64,000 nt of DNA from Rhipicephalus microplus (GCF_043290135.1 NC_134705.1:39236771-39300770), one strand, 5' to 3'; positions 1 through 11,449 are shown, numbered from the stretch's first letter. The notes: generated by a model from the sequence alone, not told the origin. Made by a program: numbers and translations.

Positions 1-1003
1 TAAATTAAGCTTGTTTTTAGTTCTTTTTGACTCTCCTACTGATTATAAGACGTCCTGAAGACACATACACCGCAAAATTGCACACAGAGTATGTGATAAT
101 TAGGACAAATGAACTACTTATTCATTGATCACAACAATCCTGTTTGCTCTTCTGCACTGAGTCTGGAGAAAAAAAACTATAAAAATATGACTGAGGTAGA
201 TTGAGAAACACCGCGAGAAAGAAATTTTAAGATCTCACATGCCGATTATACTAAAGATGCACAGCTGCTGACAGCGCAGGTAACATCAGTCTTCAGTACT
301 ACAAAGAGTCACTCACTCGTAGCTTAAGATTTATTCATAGATATTGCCTTTGAGTTTAGAGGACCAGTCCTGACACCAGCTGTCAAAGGTCCTCCCCATG
401 TCCTGGAGATTACAGCATTTTTTTACACAATTTCCTGTTTGTAACGTGTACGTCCATTGATTTCTCGAACGACAGCTAGCTGGCTTTAGCCGCCCCACTA
501 AACGGAAAATTAATAAAGGACATGGAGTGTTAAATAAAACTCTCTACTTTACAAGTACCAGCTTGCCAGATCTGTGCAGAGCCCTTCCGTCTTTCTACAG
601 ACATTAAAAAAAATCAAGCAGGAGGGAGGGGGGCGGAGAGGGGTCTGTGGTTCTGTATTTGATAAAAAAACACAACGCCGTAAGAGTGCATGTTTCTTGT
701 TTATAAACGATTCAGCCTACGTGTTATTTGTTCTATGCATCAATACATATGAACTCATGGAAACGTTTTTTTGCGCGTCGTACTGCGGGCTCAATTATGT
801 CTACTTACCGCGTAAGCTATCTGATGTTTTGGCTACAGTGGGGCAATGTATATATATATTAAAATAATCAACAGAAAAACGTTCCACAACAAAAGTGTAA
901 CTCGCGATGACCCACGGAGACAAGGTGCCCAACGCCCACGCACTTCACTATAGTTTTCTAACCGTTCGCTGCAATGTTGTAAGTAATTCGTGTGATCGTT
1001 GCG
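1..1003. other. Unassigned intergenic DNA
   Basis: No domain, RNA gene or known repeat was recognised here. The short open frames have no recognisable motif and no codon pattern that I would trust. The segment is moderately AT-rich and ends at the target duplication of the first SINE. Confidence 0.5.
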
Positions 1004-1016
1004 ATACAGGATGCGA

Positions 1017-1259
1017 TTAGATTAAATTTGTGGGGTTTAACGTCCCAAAACCACCATATGATTATGAGAGACGCCGTAGTGGAGGGCTCCGGAAATTTCG
1101 ACCACCTTGGGTTCTTTCACGTGCGCCCAAATCTGAGCACACGGGCCTACAACATTTCCACCTCCATCGGAAATGCAGCCACCGCAGCCGAGAATCGAAC
1201 CCGCGACCTGCGGGTCAGCAGCCGAGTGCCTTAGCCACTAGACCACCGCGGCGGGGCAT
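1017..1259 (-). mobile_element. Ruka-type tRNA-derived SINE, full length
   Basis: On the minus strand the copy begins with the tRNA-like head near 1257 (GCCGCGGTGGTCTAGTGGCT is the head motif, with a B-box-like GGTTCGA region) and ends in the conserved GTTTTGGGACGTTAAACCCC segment near 1028. It is flanked by a 13 bp direct repeat, ATACAGGATGCGA, at 1004-1016 and 1260-1272, which I read as the target-site duplication of LINE-assisted insertion. The short open frames over it are SINE sequence and not genes. The family name is from memory of tick SINEs. Confidence 0.9.
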
Positions 1260-1272
1260 ATACAGGATGCGA

Positions 1273-1794
1273 GCGTCGGTGCATGTGTCAGATTACGGCA
1301 AATGCGTATGTTGTACTATTCAATCACCGTAACGCAACTGATAACCCCCCGTTCCCACAAGTCAAGCACTTGTGTGCCGTTAGCTAATACAGCACTGTGA
1401 ACGCGAAAAAACCAAATCGGTCGCGGTGATAGCATAGCAAGACACAGGATACGATACGCTTTGCGTCCGTTATCCGTGAAGTCTGAAGCGCTTGGAGTGT
1501 CAACGCCGGCGTGATGGGACGAAACGAACGCCGGCGCACACGTCGAAGTGAGTCGCGTACGGCAGTGGCAGCCGCGGTTGCTTCATCGCACATATCTGCA
1601 CGATTTTCATCTGGGAAAGCACCACATCAGACTTCTGTAAGGCGACAAACTTGATAAAGGTTTATCAGTAAAATAGTCTACGTTGCACAACTTCAATCAA
1701 CAATCCTGCATATCGACTAGTTGTGCATGATTTAATGACAAAAATATATTACTCATGCGCGCGGCAACTCTATCGAACTTAAAAAATCTATCGA
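1273..1794. other. Mostly unassigned; contains a fragment of the 147 bp-repeat family
   Basis: About 1497-1545 (AACGCCGGCGTGATGGGACG and onward) resembles the GC-rich core found in the large repeat element at 8603-10325 and at 49040-50639. The rest has no recognisable feature. An internal duplication (ATCGAACTTAAA / ATCGAACTTGAAA) lies just before the Bel/Pao fragment. Confidence 0.4.
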
Positions 1795-1996
1795 ACTTGA
1801 AACTGCCATACGGGAGTACCTACGAGCGGGACAAGCACAGGTTGTCGACGGGCCACCCCTGGATTCGTTGAAAGTGTATTACATGCCGCACCGAGAAGTG
1901 ATCCGAGAGAATGCACTCACCACGAAGGTCCGGATTGTTCTCGACACTTCCTCTTACGCAGAAGGGTGCTTTTCATTGAATGAATGCCTGAAAAAT
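1795..1996 (+). pseudogene. Bel/Pao retrotransposon pol fragment (start of reverse transcriptase)
   Basis: One frame reads ELETAIREYLRAGQAQVV, then YYMPHREVIRENALTTK, VRIVLDTSS and ending SLNECLKN. This is the typical Bel/Pao entry into the reverse-transcriptase domain (family pattern Y-L-P-H-x-x-V-I-R-E, then V-V-F-D-x-S-S, then S-L-N-D-x-L). There are no stops inside the fragment, but it stops abruptly at about 1996, where an unrelated repeat begins. The next expected RT block of the same family, in the same orientation, appears at about 11823 (L-L-A-D-I-R-K-S-F). The two could be halves of one element split by later insertions. Function in life: cDNA synthesis of an LTR retrotransposon; this piece is dead. 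Confidence 0.8.
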
Positions 1997-2100
1997 AGAT
2001 GACGAAGGTAAACAACACATCCAAATATGATAATCATGACACAGAAGTTATGTACGGTATTATTTATCACCACCTCGTAACCTTGTGCTGATTTTAAGCC
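1993..2100 (-). repeat. Short copy of the terminal part of the 147 bp-repeat element
   Basis: The reverse complement matches 8657-8750 closely (AAATCAGCACAAGGTTACGA, then the TCATGATTATCATATTTGG segment). It lies between the Bel/Pao fragment and the LINE 3' end, in opposite orientation to the full element at 8603. Confidence 0.75.
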
Positions 2101-2190
2101 GAGAATTAATGTCTTTAAGTATTCTTTTTTTCCAAGAACAGTGAATGAATGGAATAGCCTTGAAAGTCTTGTTGTCGCGCAAACTGATAT
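2101..2190 (+). pseudogene. LINE ORF2 C-terminus, upstream part (split by Gypsy)
   Basis: The frame YSFFPRTVNEWNSLESLVVA runs up to the Gypsy insertion at 2190 and resumes at 7705, ending at a TAA at 7737-7739. The F-P-R-T-x-x-x-W-N pattern is the usual last block of CR1/Jockey/L2-type ORF2 proteins. With the Gypsy removed, the reading frame is continuous across the ATAT target site, so the LINE was there first. Confidence 0.8.
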
Positions 2191-2367
2191 TGTCGCAGTA
2201 CAACGCGAACAAAGAACAAGTACGCCTTGAGGCAGCGAAAGCAGCGCGTTTTCAACAGCTAAGCCGCAAGATTGTCTTCTTTGTTGTTCAGTCAAGCCAG
2301 AGGCCCACTACATGGTGTCTGCTAAATCCCCATATCATCGTTGTCGTTCACACGCAGTCTCGGGTCA
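2191..2367 (-). repeat. 3' LTR of the Gypsy element
   Basis: 177 bp, TG to CA on the plus strand, matching 7528-7704 except for about six substitutions (for example GCGCG/GCGTG, CTAAGC/CTAAGT, GTTCAG/GTTGAG). It lies downstream of pol in element orientation. Confidence 0.9.
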
Positions 2368-2389
2368 TTTGCCTCCCTCTCAAAGAGCA
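2368..2389 (-). promoter_or_regulatory. Polypurine tract of the Gypsy element
   Basis: Read on the minus strand, the bases just before the 3' LTR are purine-rich (GAGAGGGAGGCAAA), as expected for the plus-strand cDNA primer. The inference rests on position and composition. Confidence 0.65.
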
Positions 2390-2445
2390 TCGACCCGATG
2401 CGAAGTCAATAATGCAGTTTTTTTTTAAAGAAAAGTCTCACGCAA

Positions 2446-5400
2446 TCACTCGCTGACGTAAGGCTTCATGCGCACTACGTGAACGAGTTCAGGATGGGGC
2501 TGGCGACGATTGGTACTACACGAACTGTCGGGAACAACTTCGTAAGTAACCTCACTCAGTTGTCGCAGTACTCGGTAAGGCCCAAAGTATCTTCTTAAAA
2601 GCTTTTCGGAAAGTCCTCGTTTCCGTACGGGTGTCCAAACCCATACTTTGTCGCCAGTTTGATAGACGACTGTTCTGCGGTGAGCATTGTAGCGGCCTGC
2701 ATCGTACTCTTGTTGCTGGCGGATCCGTAAACGTGCAAGTTGCCTAGCTTCTTCCGCGCGTTCCGTAAACGTGTTGGCGTATGGGTCGATGTCGTCACCT
2801 TCGTGCGGTAGCATCGCATCTACCATAGTTCGTACTTCTCGTCCATGAACGAGGCTGAACGGGGTCAGGCGCGTCGTTTCTTGCTTTGCCGTATTGTACG
2901 CAAACGTTATGTACGGCAAGATTTCATCCCAATTTTTGTGTTCAACGTCTACGTACATCGAAAGCATGTCTTCAATGGTTTTGTTTAGACGCTCTGTCAG
3001 CCCATTCGTTTGTGGGTGGTAGGCGGTGGTCTTACGATGCGCTGTTCCACTCAGCACGAGGACGTGATCTAAAAGAGCTGCCATAAATGCGGCTCCTCTG
3101 TCTGCGATCACGACGGTTGGTGCACCATGCCTCAGTACAATGTTCTCGATGAAAAATCTTGCCACCTCTGCTGCTGTACCTCTCTGGATAGCCTTTGTCT
3201 CAGCATAACGGGTCAGATAATCCGTCGCGACGACAACCCAGCGGTTCCCTGCAGTAGAAGTAGGCAGTGGGCCCAAAATGTCCATGCCGATCTGGTAGAA
3301 TGGAGCTGTTGGGACCTGTACGGGTTGCAGGAGGCCAGCTGGTTTAGTCGGTGGTGACTTGCGTCGCTGGCAGGCGAGACAGGTACGAACGTGGTGCTTC
3401 ACGGCTGTGGTTAGTCTCGGCCAGTAATACTTTTGCTGTATTCTGGCCAACGTTCTCGTGTAACCCAAATGACCAGAGCTCACCTCGTTGTGGCATGCTT
3501 TGAGTACTTCGGTACGAAGGGTTGCTGGGATGACGAGCAGATAGGCGGATCCCGTCGGCGAAAAGTTTCTTTTGTAGAGTACTCCGTCCCGTAAACAAAA
3601 TGATGACAACACTCTTGCGAAAACTCTTGGCGCCTTCTGAGATCTGCCATCCAAGTAGTTAATTAGGCCAAGCAACTCAGCGTCGTCACGTTGTTGCTGC
3701 GCAATGGCGGTCGTGTCGAGGACACCGAGAAATGCCATTTCCTCCTCTTCAGGTAGGGTTGCCGACTCAATGGGTGAACGGGACAGACAGTCGGCGTCCA
3801 TATGTCGCTTGCCTGACTTGTGTACGACTACAATATCGAATTCTTGCAGCCTGAGACTCCAACGCGCTAATCGCCTGGTAGGGTCTTTTAGACTTGTTAA
3901 CCAGCACAATGAGTGGTGGTCGCTAATTACTTTGAAGGGGCGGCCATATAAATACGGGCGAAATTTTAAAACCGCCCATATCACGGCGAGACATTCCTTC
4001 TCAGTTGTAGAGTAATTAGCCTCGGTATGTGTTAGCGTTCTGCTTGCGTAAGCGATTACCTTTTCTGTGCCCTCTTGCTGCTGCACAAGCACAGCTCCCA
4101 GACCAACATTGCTCGCGTCTGTGTGAAGCATCGTCGGGGCTTCTTCATCGAAGTGGGCAAGCACTGGGGGCGTTTGAAGACGTTGACGCAGGTCATTAAA
4201 GGCAGCCTCCTGTTCTTCGTTCCACTCAAAGGCAACGTCGTCTCTTGTGAGACGAGTTAGTGGCGACGCGATGCGGGCAAAGTCTGCGATAAATCGGCGA
4301 TAATAGGCACAAAGGCCCAGGAAGCGTCTGACAGCCTTCTTATTGGAGGGTACTGGGAACCGTGCGACAGCGGCAATTTTTCCAGGATCGGGTCGGATGC
4401 CTGCGTTACTGACGACGTGACCGAGAAACTGAAGTTCGTGGAAACAGAAATGACACTTTTCCGGTTTCAATGTTAGGCCCGCAGACCATATGGCACGTAA
4501 AACAACTTCCAGCCTTTGGAGATGCTCGTCAAAAGTCGTTGAAAATACTACAACGTCGTCCAGATAGACTAGGCACGTCTTCCACTTCAATCCCGAAAGT
4601 ACCGTGTCCAAAAGCCTTTGAAATGTCGCGGGCGCGGAGCACAAACCGAAAGGCAAGACTTTAAATTCGTATAAACCATCTGGCGTCACAAAAGCGGTTT
4701 TCTCTCGGTCTCTTGGGTCTACCTCGATCTGCCAGTATCCACTCCTAAAGTCCATGGAAGAAAAGTAGCGAGCGTGCCGAAGTCTGTCAAGGGAGTCATC
4801 AATACGTGGGAGCGGGTACACATCTTTTTTGGTCACCCGATTCAGCTTCCTGTAGTCCACGCAAAAACGCAGCGTGCCGTCCTTTTTCTTTACTAGCACT
4901 ACAGGCGATGCCCAGGGGCTCTGTGACGGTTGAATTACATCATCTTCAAGCATTTTCGCGACTTGTTGTTGTATGGCTTCGCGTTCCTTTAAAGCTACAC
5001 GATAAGGGTTCTGGTGAATAGGTCTCGCCATGTCCTCGGTGATTATTCGATGCTTTGTCAAAGGTGTTCGACCAACTCGTGAGGTCGATGAAAAGCAGTC
5101 GTGGAATTCGGCTAGTAGCTGAAGAAGTCTCTGTCGGTCATCCTCTGACAGAGTGGGACTAACATCGAGAACGGGTTCTGGTTCTTGATTAGGCACTTCG
5201 TCTAATACCGATAAACATAAACTGCCTCGCATGTCTACGATATTGTCGTAAGAAGCGATAGCTGTGCCCTTCGGAAGGTGCCGGCGCTCAGTACTGAAGT
5301 TGGTCAAAAGTAAATTCGTGCGCCCGCCAGTGAGACGGACGATACCTCGTGCGACCGAAATGCCATGGCTAAATAGCAGCGAGCCAATTTGGTCGGCAAT

Positions 5401-5961
5401 GCCTTCGCCATCAAACGCTTCGTGCCCTTCCACCGAAACAAGAGTGCATGACCGTGGCGGGACGACCACATCATCATCAATTATACGTAAAGTGTTACGT
5501 ATTGCGTCTGAACAGTCAACCAAACCAGGGCTGTTGCGGAACGTAATTGAACGGTCCGAGATGTTCATGATGGCACCATATTCTCTTAAGAAGTCCATCC
5601 CTATGATCAGGTCCTTGCAACATGAGGTGAGGATGACAAACGTCGCCACGAAAGAAGAGCCGCCGATGCCGAGTCTCGCTGTACACCTTCCGACAGGCAT
5701 CAACAGCTGGCCGCCTGCTGTCCTCAGGTGAGGTCCCGTCCACGTAGTCTTCACTTTCTTTAGGCGCACGGCAAGGTTTTCACTTATAATAGAAAAGTCG
5801 GCACCGGTGTCAACTAAGGCTGTTACTTGCTGTCCGTCTGCAAAAACGGTAAGATCTGTGGTCACAGTTTCGTCAACGTTACAACTAGTCGGCTTTACGG
5901 CGTCCTGTGGTAAGAGTAACGGGGGCCTTTTTTTCGTCGCCTTGGCGGCCTGCAACCTCAC
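2446..5961 (-). CDS. pol: Gypsy Pol polyprotein (protease, RT, RNase H, integrase)
   Basis: An uninterrupted frame of 1171 codons follows a TGA at 5973-5971. It has no ATG of its own at the start (first listed codon is GTG), as expected if Pol is made by recoding from Gag. Visible motifs, numbering from 5961: aspartic protease DTGA at residues 51-54; RT fingers FCVDYRKLN near 367 and catalytic YLDD at 466-469; RNase H TDAS with D615; integrase zinc finger H824, H831, C861, C864; integrase core D894 (MDILGP), D954 (ADRG) and E990 (TERLNK). All catalytic residues are present. The C-terminus ends near KPYVSE with no chromodomain that I can see. It acts in cytoplasmic particles (cDNA synthesis) and in the nucleus (integration). 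Confidence 0.95.
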   Translation of the reverse strand: MRLQAAKATKKRPPLLLPQDAVKPTSCNVDETVTTDLTVFADGQQVTALVDTGADFSIISENLAVRLKKVKTTWTGPHLRTAGGQLLMPVGRCTARLGIGGSSFVATFVILTSCCKDLIIGMDFLREYGAIMNISDRSITFRNSPGLVDCSDAIRNTLRIIDDDVVVPPRSCTLVSVEGHEAFDGEGIADQIGSLLFSHGISVARGIVRLTGGRTNLLLTNFSTERRHLPKGTAIASYDNIVDMRGSLCLSVLDEVPNQEPEPVLDVSPTLSEDDRQRLLQLLAEFHDCFSSTSRVGRTPLTKHRIITEDMARPIHQNPYRVALKEREAIQQQVAKMLEDDVIQPSQSPWASPVVLVKKKDGTLRFCVDYRKLNRVTKKDVYPLPRIDDSLDRLRHARYFSSMDFRSGYWQIEVDPRDREKTAFVTPDGLYEFKVLPFGLCSAPATFQRLLDTVLSGLKWKTCLVYLDDVVVFSTTFDEHLQRLEVVLRAIWSAGLTLKPEKCHFCFHELQFLGHVVSNAGIRPDPGKIAAVARFPVPSNKKAVRRFLGLCAYYRRFIADFARIASPLTRLTRDDVAFEWNEEQEAAFNDLRQRLQTPPVLAHFDEEAPTMLHTDASNVGLGAVLVQQQEGTEKVIAYASRTLTHTEANYSTTEKECLAVIWAVLKFRPYLYGRPFKVISDHHSLCWLTSLKDPTRRLARWSLRLQEFDIVVVHKSGKRHMDADCLSRSPIESATLPEEEEMAFLGVLDTTAIAQQQRDDAELLGLINYLDGRSQKAPRVFARVLSSFCLRDGVLYKRNFSPTGSAYLLVIPATLRTEVLKACHNEVSSGHLGYTRTLARIQQKYYWPRLTTAVKHHVRTCLACQRRKSPPTKPAGLLQPVQVPTAPFYQIGMDILGPLPTSTAGNRWVVVATDYLTRYAETKAIQRGTAAEVARFFIENIVLRHGAPTVVIADRGAAFMAALLDHVLVLSGTAHRKTTAYHPQTNGLTERLNKTIEDMLSMYVDVEHKNWDEILPYITFAYNTAKQETTRLTPFSLVHGREVRTMVDAMLPHEGDDIDPYANTFTERAEEARQLARLRIRQQQEYDAGRYNAHRRTVVYQTGDKVWVWTPVRKRGLSEKLLRRYFGPYRVLRQLSEVTYEVVPDSSCSTNRRQPHPELVHVVRMKPYVSE

Positions 5962-5979
5962 CCCTAGAGGTCACCGCCT

Positions 5980-7495
5980 TCAGTTTCCCCGGCGTGTACT
6001 TGGTGACCTCCTTCCGCTGGCGTCGGTTGTAGAGCGGTGGCGCGACGAAGGCGAATATGCCGGAGACGGAGAACGTGGTCGACGTCCCAAACCTGGCTGG
6101 TAATTAGGCTCACTGTCGTCATTGTTGGCACGGCGGTTGTCAAAATGGAACCGAGACAAGGAAGGTCGTTGAGAATCAGCGTCCCGGCGTGGTGGGTAGT
6201 CGTCGTTGGGGCGTCGATCGTCAGACCATTGCCAAAGAGGTCGAAACGTGTCGACGCGGTGCCAGCAATGACGAGAAATGTGGCCGACACCTCCGCAGGT
6301 AAAACAAAGCGGACGTCTATCCACGGTGCGCCAGACGTCTGTTTTACGAAGCTGTGGACGCCGCAACGGCTCATAATGTTGTAAATGCCGTGTCTCGTTG
6401 GGAGACGGCTCTTCGTACGGCAGCATTTCGTACGGTGGCACGACGGAAGGGCGCCACGGTGTCTGTTCTTGCGGTGGCGACCAAGGAACCGCTGTCGATG
6501 GCTGGCGGTACGACGGCGGAACGGGCGGCGGGCGGCGAAGCGCGGCTGCGTAGCTCATGGGTCGCTGATCGTGAGTAGGATCAGCTGCCGAAAACGCTTG
6601 GCGTATTTCTTCGCGGACGACTTCAGCGACAGACGCCGTGGGTGGTTCCGTGACCAGAGTCCGCAGCTTCACCAGCTCTTCGCGAACAATCTCTCGTATT
6701 AAATCGCGTAACGAGCTGTGATTATCAGATGTCGTAGCGGCGAGTTGAATGTGGGTGCTGCTGGACAAGCGATCGTATTGTCGGCATCGTAGGTGAAGCA
6801 CCCGCTCGATAGCCGTAACTTCTTTGATGAAGTCTGTCATGGTGCTTGGCGGGTTCCGCAAAAGTCCGGCGAACAATTGCTCTTTAACGCCACGCAGGAG
6901 GTAGCGTAACTTTTTGTCGTCGGTCATGTGCGGGTCAGCTTTACGGAAGAGACGGGCCATGTCCTCAGCGAACATTGCGACCGTTTCATTGGGTTTCTGA
7001 GCCCGTAGCTCGAGCATATGTTGCGCACGTTCGCGCCGGTCAACATCGGCAAATGTGTCAATCATCCCTCTCTTAAAGTCCCTCCATGTTGACAAACTGC
7101 CTTCTCTGTTCTCGTACCAAGTACGAGCACTGTCGTCGAGATACAAAATAGGCGCGGGAAAGCCTTTGTTCAAGAGACCACTGGTTGGTGTTGGCGACAC
7201 GTTCATAGTGATCAAGCCAGTCTTCGACGTCTTCATGTGCTCCACCACCAAAGCGATCAGGCACCAGCGGTGAAAAAAAGTTTACCTGAGATGGGGTTGG
7301 TGGACTGCTGCCTCGTAGTAACTGTTGTGGACTGGCGGTGGCCATTGGGAGATGTGAGCGCTGCCTTGTAGAGTGTTCCTGCGAGGGGGTGAACTCTGGA
7401 GGGAGGCTTCGCAAGCGATGACTGAAGCGATGCACGGGAGTGTCGACAAGTGCTTCTGGACTGGATGAACGGCTCCCCGTGGGAGTGTGGAGCAT
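5980..7495 (-). pseudogene. gag: Gypsy Gag, broken by a 1-nt insertion
   Basis: The likely start is the ATG at 7495-7493, 32 bases inside the 5' LTR. The first part (frame of 7495) carries FGGGAHEDVEDWLDHYERVA, a typical Gypsy Gag N-terminal block, then leaves frame near 7144. The second part (from 7143) resumes exactly with YLDDSARTWYENREG and runs to a TGA at 5982-5980. One extra C on the plus strand at 7144 explains the shift. Toward the C-terminus is a single CCHC zinc knuckle (CFTCGGVGHISRHC, about 6306-6265), followed by an arginine/serine-rich tail. Gag would be about 505 residues if in one frame. It builds the virus-like particle and binds element RNA. The insertion could be a real mutation or an assembly error. 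Confidence 0.88.
5983..5989 (-). promoter_or_regulatory. Candidate -1 ribosomal frameshift heptamer at gag end
   Basis: On the minus strand the last gag codons read C-GGG-GAA-ACT-GA, giving the heptamer G-GGA-AAC in gag frame directly before the gag TGA (5982-5980). GGGAAAC fits the X-XXY-YYZ rule for -1 slippage. However, the -1 frame closes at a TAG (5887-5885) and the long pol frame is in frame with gag, behind two TGA codons (5982-5980, 5973-5971). A run of seven A (minus strand, about 5936-5930) lies between the slip site and that TAG. Confidence 0.5.
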
Positions 7496-7508
7496 CAGGT
7501 GGTGTCGC

Positions 7509-7527
7509 GGGCCAGCACCTCCACCAG
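7509..7527 (-). promoter_or_regulatory. Probable primer-binding site of the Gypsy element
   Basis: On the minus strand the sequence just inside the 5' LTR is C-TGGTGGAGGTGCTGGCCC. A TGG at the start, complementary to the CCA end of a tRNA, is typical of LTR-element primer sites. I cannot name the tRNA. Confidence 0.55.
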
Positions 7528-7704
7528 TGTCGCAGTACAACGCGAACAAAGAACAAGTACGCCTTGAGGCAGCGAAAGCAGCGTGTTTTCAACAGCTAAG
7601 TCGCAAGATTGTCTTCTTTGTTGTTGAGTCAAGCCAGAGGCCCACTACGTGGTGTCTGCTAAGTCCCCACATCATCGTTGTCGTTCACACGCAGTCTCGG
7701 GTCA
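7528..7704 (-). repeat. 5' LTR of the Gypsy element
   Basis: 177 bp copy matching 2191-2367. In element orientation it starts TGACCCGAGACTGCGTG and ends TACTGCGACA. It should hold promoter and polyadenylation signals, which I cannot define from sequence alone. Confidence 0.9.
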
Positions 7705-8041
7705 ATATTAGCAAATTCGAAAGCCTACTTGACTTTTAAACTTTTCTGTCTTGTTGATCACTTGATACGTGTTCTGGTTCTCGGTGTATATTGCACTCGC
7801 CGGACAATAATGTGTACTCTTCTTTTTGCAGTGTGTGTTGTTGCAATGCGTGTATCGGTTTCTTCTTTTCTTTTTTGTGCCCTTCGCAAGATCTTATTCA
7901 CGCGCCACTGTGAATTGGCAAACAGTTCAATATGGTTGTTTTGTTCGTTTTGTCTGTTTTATTGTGAAATGTAGCACACGTTTCTTTCCACCCTGCTACG
8001 ACCCCTTAACTGGGGTCAGCAGTATTGTAAATAAATAAATA
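7705..8041 (+). pseudogene. LINE ORF2 last codons and 3' UTR (downstream of the Gypsy)
   Basis: The frame DISKFESLLDF* continues from 2190 and stops at 7737-7739. The following ~300 bp has no open frame of note and ends in GTCAGCAGTATTGTAAATAAATAAATAAA, a short A-rich tandem tail typical of LINE 3' ends. This is a 5'-truncated copy: only about 90 bases of ORF2 remain upstream of the Gypsy. Confidence 0.75.
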
Positions 8042-8094
8042 AAAACCTGTACCAGGATCTCATGAAAGTATTATTCCCTATTGAAGAAACGTCA

Positions 8095-8235
8095 ACCATA
8101 GAAATGGTGGAATGCACCATCCACCATTTTGGTGGGTTTTGGTGCCGGAAATGTTGGTGGAACATGGTGTATGGTGTCGTATGGTGGAGCGGATGGTGGA
8201 TGGCGCGCTCCAGCTGACCAGCAATGCTAGAGTGC
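8095..8235. repeat. CCACCAT/TGGTGG-rich low-complexity repeat
   Basis: Dense copies of CCACCAT and its complement ATGGTGG, some arranged as inverted pairs (GAATGCACCATCCACCATT, then ATGGTGGAGCGGATGGTGGA). Similar CCACCA-rich DNA lies at 11450-11805. Confidence 0.6.
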
Positions 8236-8239
8236 GAAG

Positions 8240-8386
8240 CAGCATGACGAGCTGCCACTATAGAAATAATAAAAATAATTGTATAGAAAACGATGTAGAA
8301 AGCACCCATAAAAATGGTGTGACAGCGCGGAAACGACCCTGCCCTCTTCGGGCTCCCAACTGAGCACACTAACCACTGCGCCAAGA
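8240..8386 (-). repeat. Diverged tRNA-derived SINE-like fragment
   Basis: Reverse complement begins CTTGGCGCAGTGGTTAGTGT, an A-box-like tRNA head, followed by GGGAGCCCGAAGAGG and a weak B-box (GGTCGTTTCC). It differs from the Ruka-type head, so it may be another SINE family or a decayed tRNA pseudogene. Only the head is convincing. Confidence 0.45.
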
Positions 8387-8602
8387 AGTAGTCGACTCAC
8401 AAACTCACTATTTAACTTCAGTTCTGTTGTCGTTTACTCGAGATGGACGGACTCTGCCCCTTCTGCTGAAATTTGCACATTTGATAAACACGAAGAACTG
8501 CTGCATGTAACAATTGCCACTGCAATAATGGCAAGAGCGCTATTTTTTAGTTACAATTTACAACCGCAAGAAAAAAAATTGGCAGATCTCACGTACAGTG
8601 GT

Positions 8603-10325
<1,723 letters not shown>

Positions 10326-11449
10326 TAAAACAACTCAGTGGACTGAGGAGTAGGTAGAGTTTATCCGCGGCTTCTACAAAGTTTAATATCCGTTTCTCGC
10401 TCCTTCCAAAGGGCGATATCTGTTCAGGCTTTATGACGCTTCCATGCTCGATAGACAAGTACGCCCGCACAGCGTAGTCGTGCCAGCGCATCGCTGTTGC
10501 TCTGTCGTAAGAAGCAACTACGCAACAGCTTGGCCGAAATGGATGCAGTGCGCCAGAAACATTATGCTATTACATCGGTTCAGTAAGCATCTGAATTGGC
10601 GAGTCTGTGTTCTCGCATAAAAACCACTAAAGTGCCGGTGAGTGCGACCGGTGGCTGTCGATGAGGAGAGGCGTACATTTGGTGGACGTGCTACAAGCGC
10701 GTCGCATCGATGTCTTTCGCTTCCTGCGCGAACACCGTATACATTGAAAAAGGCTTCACTTAAGGTAAATGATTCCAGGTCTGTGCTGTATTGTCATTTT
10801 TACTCGTCAAAATCCTGCTTTCTGAAATCCAGAAGCGCCGATAACACTTGTACGGGCTCGGTCAGTAGGAATAACCTTTTGTGGAAATCATGGTGGTAGA
10901 ACAGAAGGGTGAAAGTCGAATTCGCTGGGGCTCCTCTCGACACATGTGAAAAGTGAAAGTTTATGCATATTCGCGCGAACTTTGTTAACCTAAAAGTACG
11001 GCTCAAGGAATAGAGTGTTCAAGAATTGCCAGAGTTGCGTTTATAGCGTGGCTTATCAAGTGACCGCTGTGTTCTGCTCTAACAATGAAAGGGGCAAATG
11101 CGAAATGGAGCTCATTTATTTTTTGACAACAGCGCGCCAATTTAAACATTTGTTGTCACTGTTCACGGCGACACCTCTAGTCCTCTAAACATCACAACAA
11201 AGAAACACATCTTGGATGTCAAACCTATGTAAGTACGTGCACGAAAGTAAACAAATTCACGGCCGCATACTCTACGATGCACAAAAATTGGAGCGTTGTT
11301 GACACGACAAGAATAAAAAAATAAACGTGCTAGAAAGCGTAATGAGCAGCGTTGGTTTCTTTTGAGTGTAAACATATATCTTCGCGCAATAAAGAGTGAA
11401 ACACTACATATAGGTGATTTCACATACAGTCATGTGCTTTTTCATCATG
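10326..11449. other. Unassigned DNA
   Basis: No domain, RNA gene or known repeat recognised. Several short open frames on both strands lack motifs and show no continuity. Composition is mixed and unremarkable. Confidence 0.45.

Larger units (their letters stand above)
2191..7704 (-). mobile_element. Near-complete Gypsy (Ty3-like) LTR retrotransposon
   Basis: The 5514 bp element has two 177 bp LTRs, each starting TG and ending CA, differing at about six positions by eye (roughly 97% identical). A 4 bp duplication ATAT flanks it (2187-2190 and 7705-7708). In element orientation (minus) the order is 5' LTR, primer-binding site, gag, pol (protease, RT, RNase H, integrase), polypurine tract, 3' LTR. 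No envelope gene is present between pol and the 3' LTR. The element sits inside a LINE ORF2 C-terminus. LTR divergence and one gag frameshift suggest a fairly recent but probably no longer autonomous copy. Confidence 0.93.

Noticed and set aside
574..867. 97-codon open frame near the left edge
   Set aside because: No domain, low-complexity start and no support from neighbours; treated as chance.
1030..1332. Frames across SINE copies, some 70-100 codons and nearly identical between sites
   Set aside because: Similarity comes from the SINE itself; there is no sign of protein selection.
5964..6374. 136-codon minus-strand frame overlapping gag
   Set aside because: It is the +1 frame of gag, without motifs; a shadow of the real gene.
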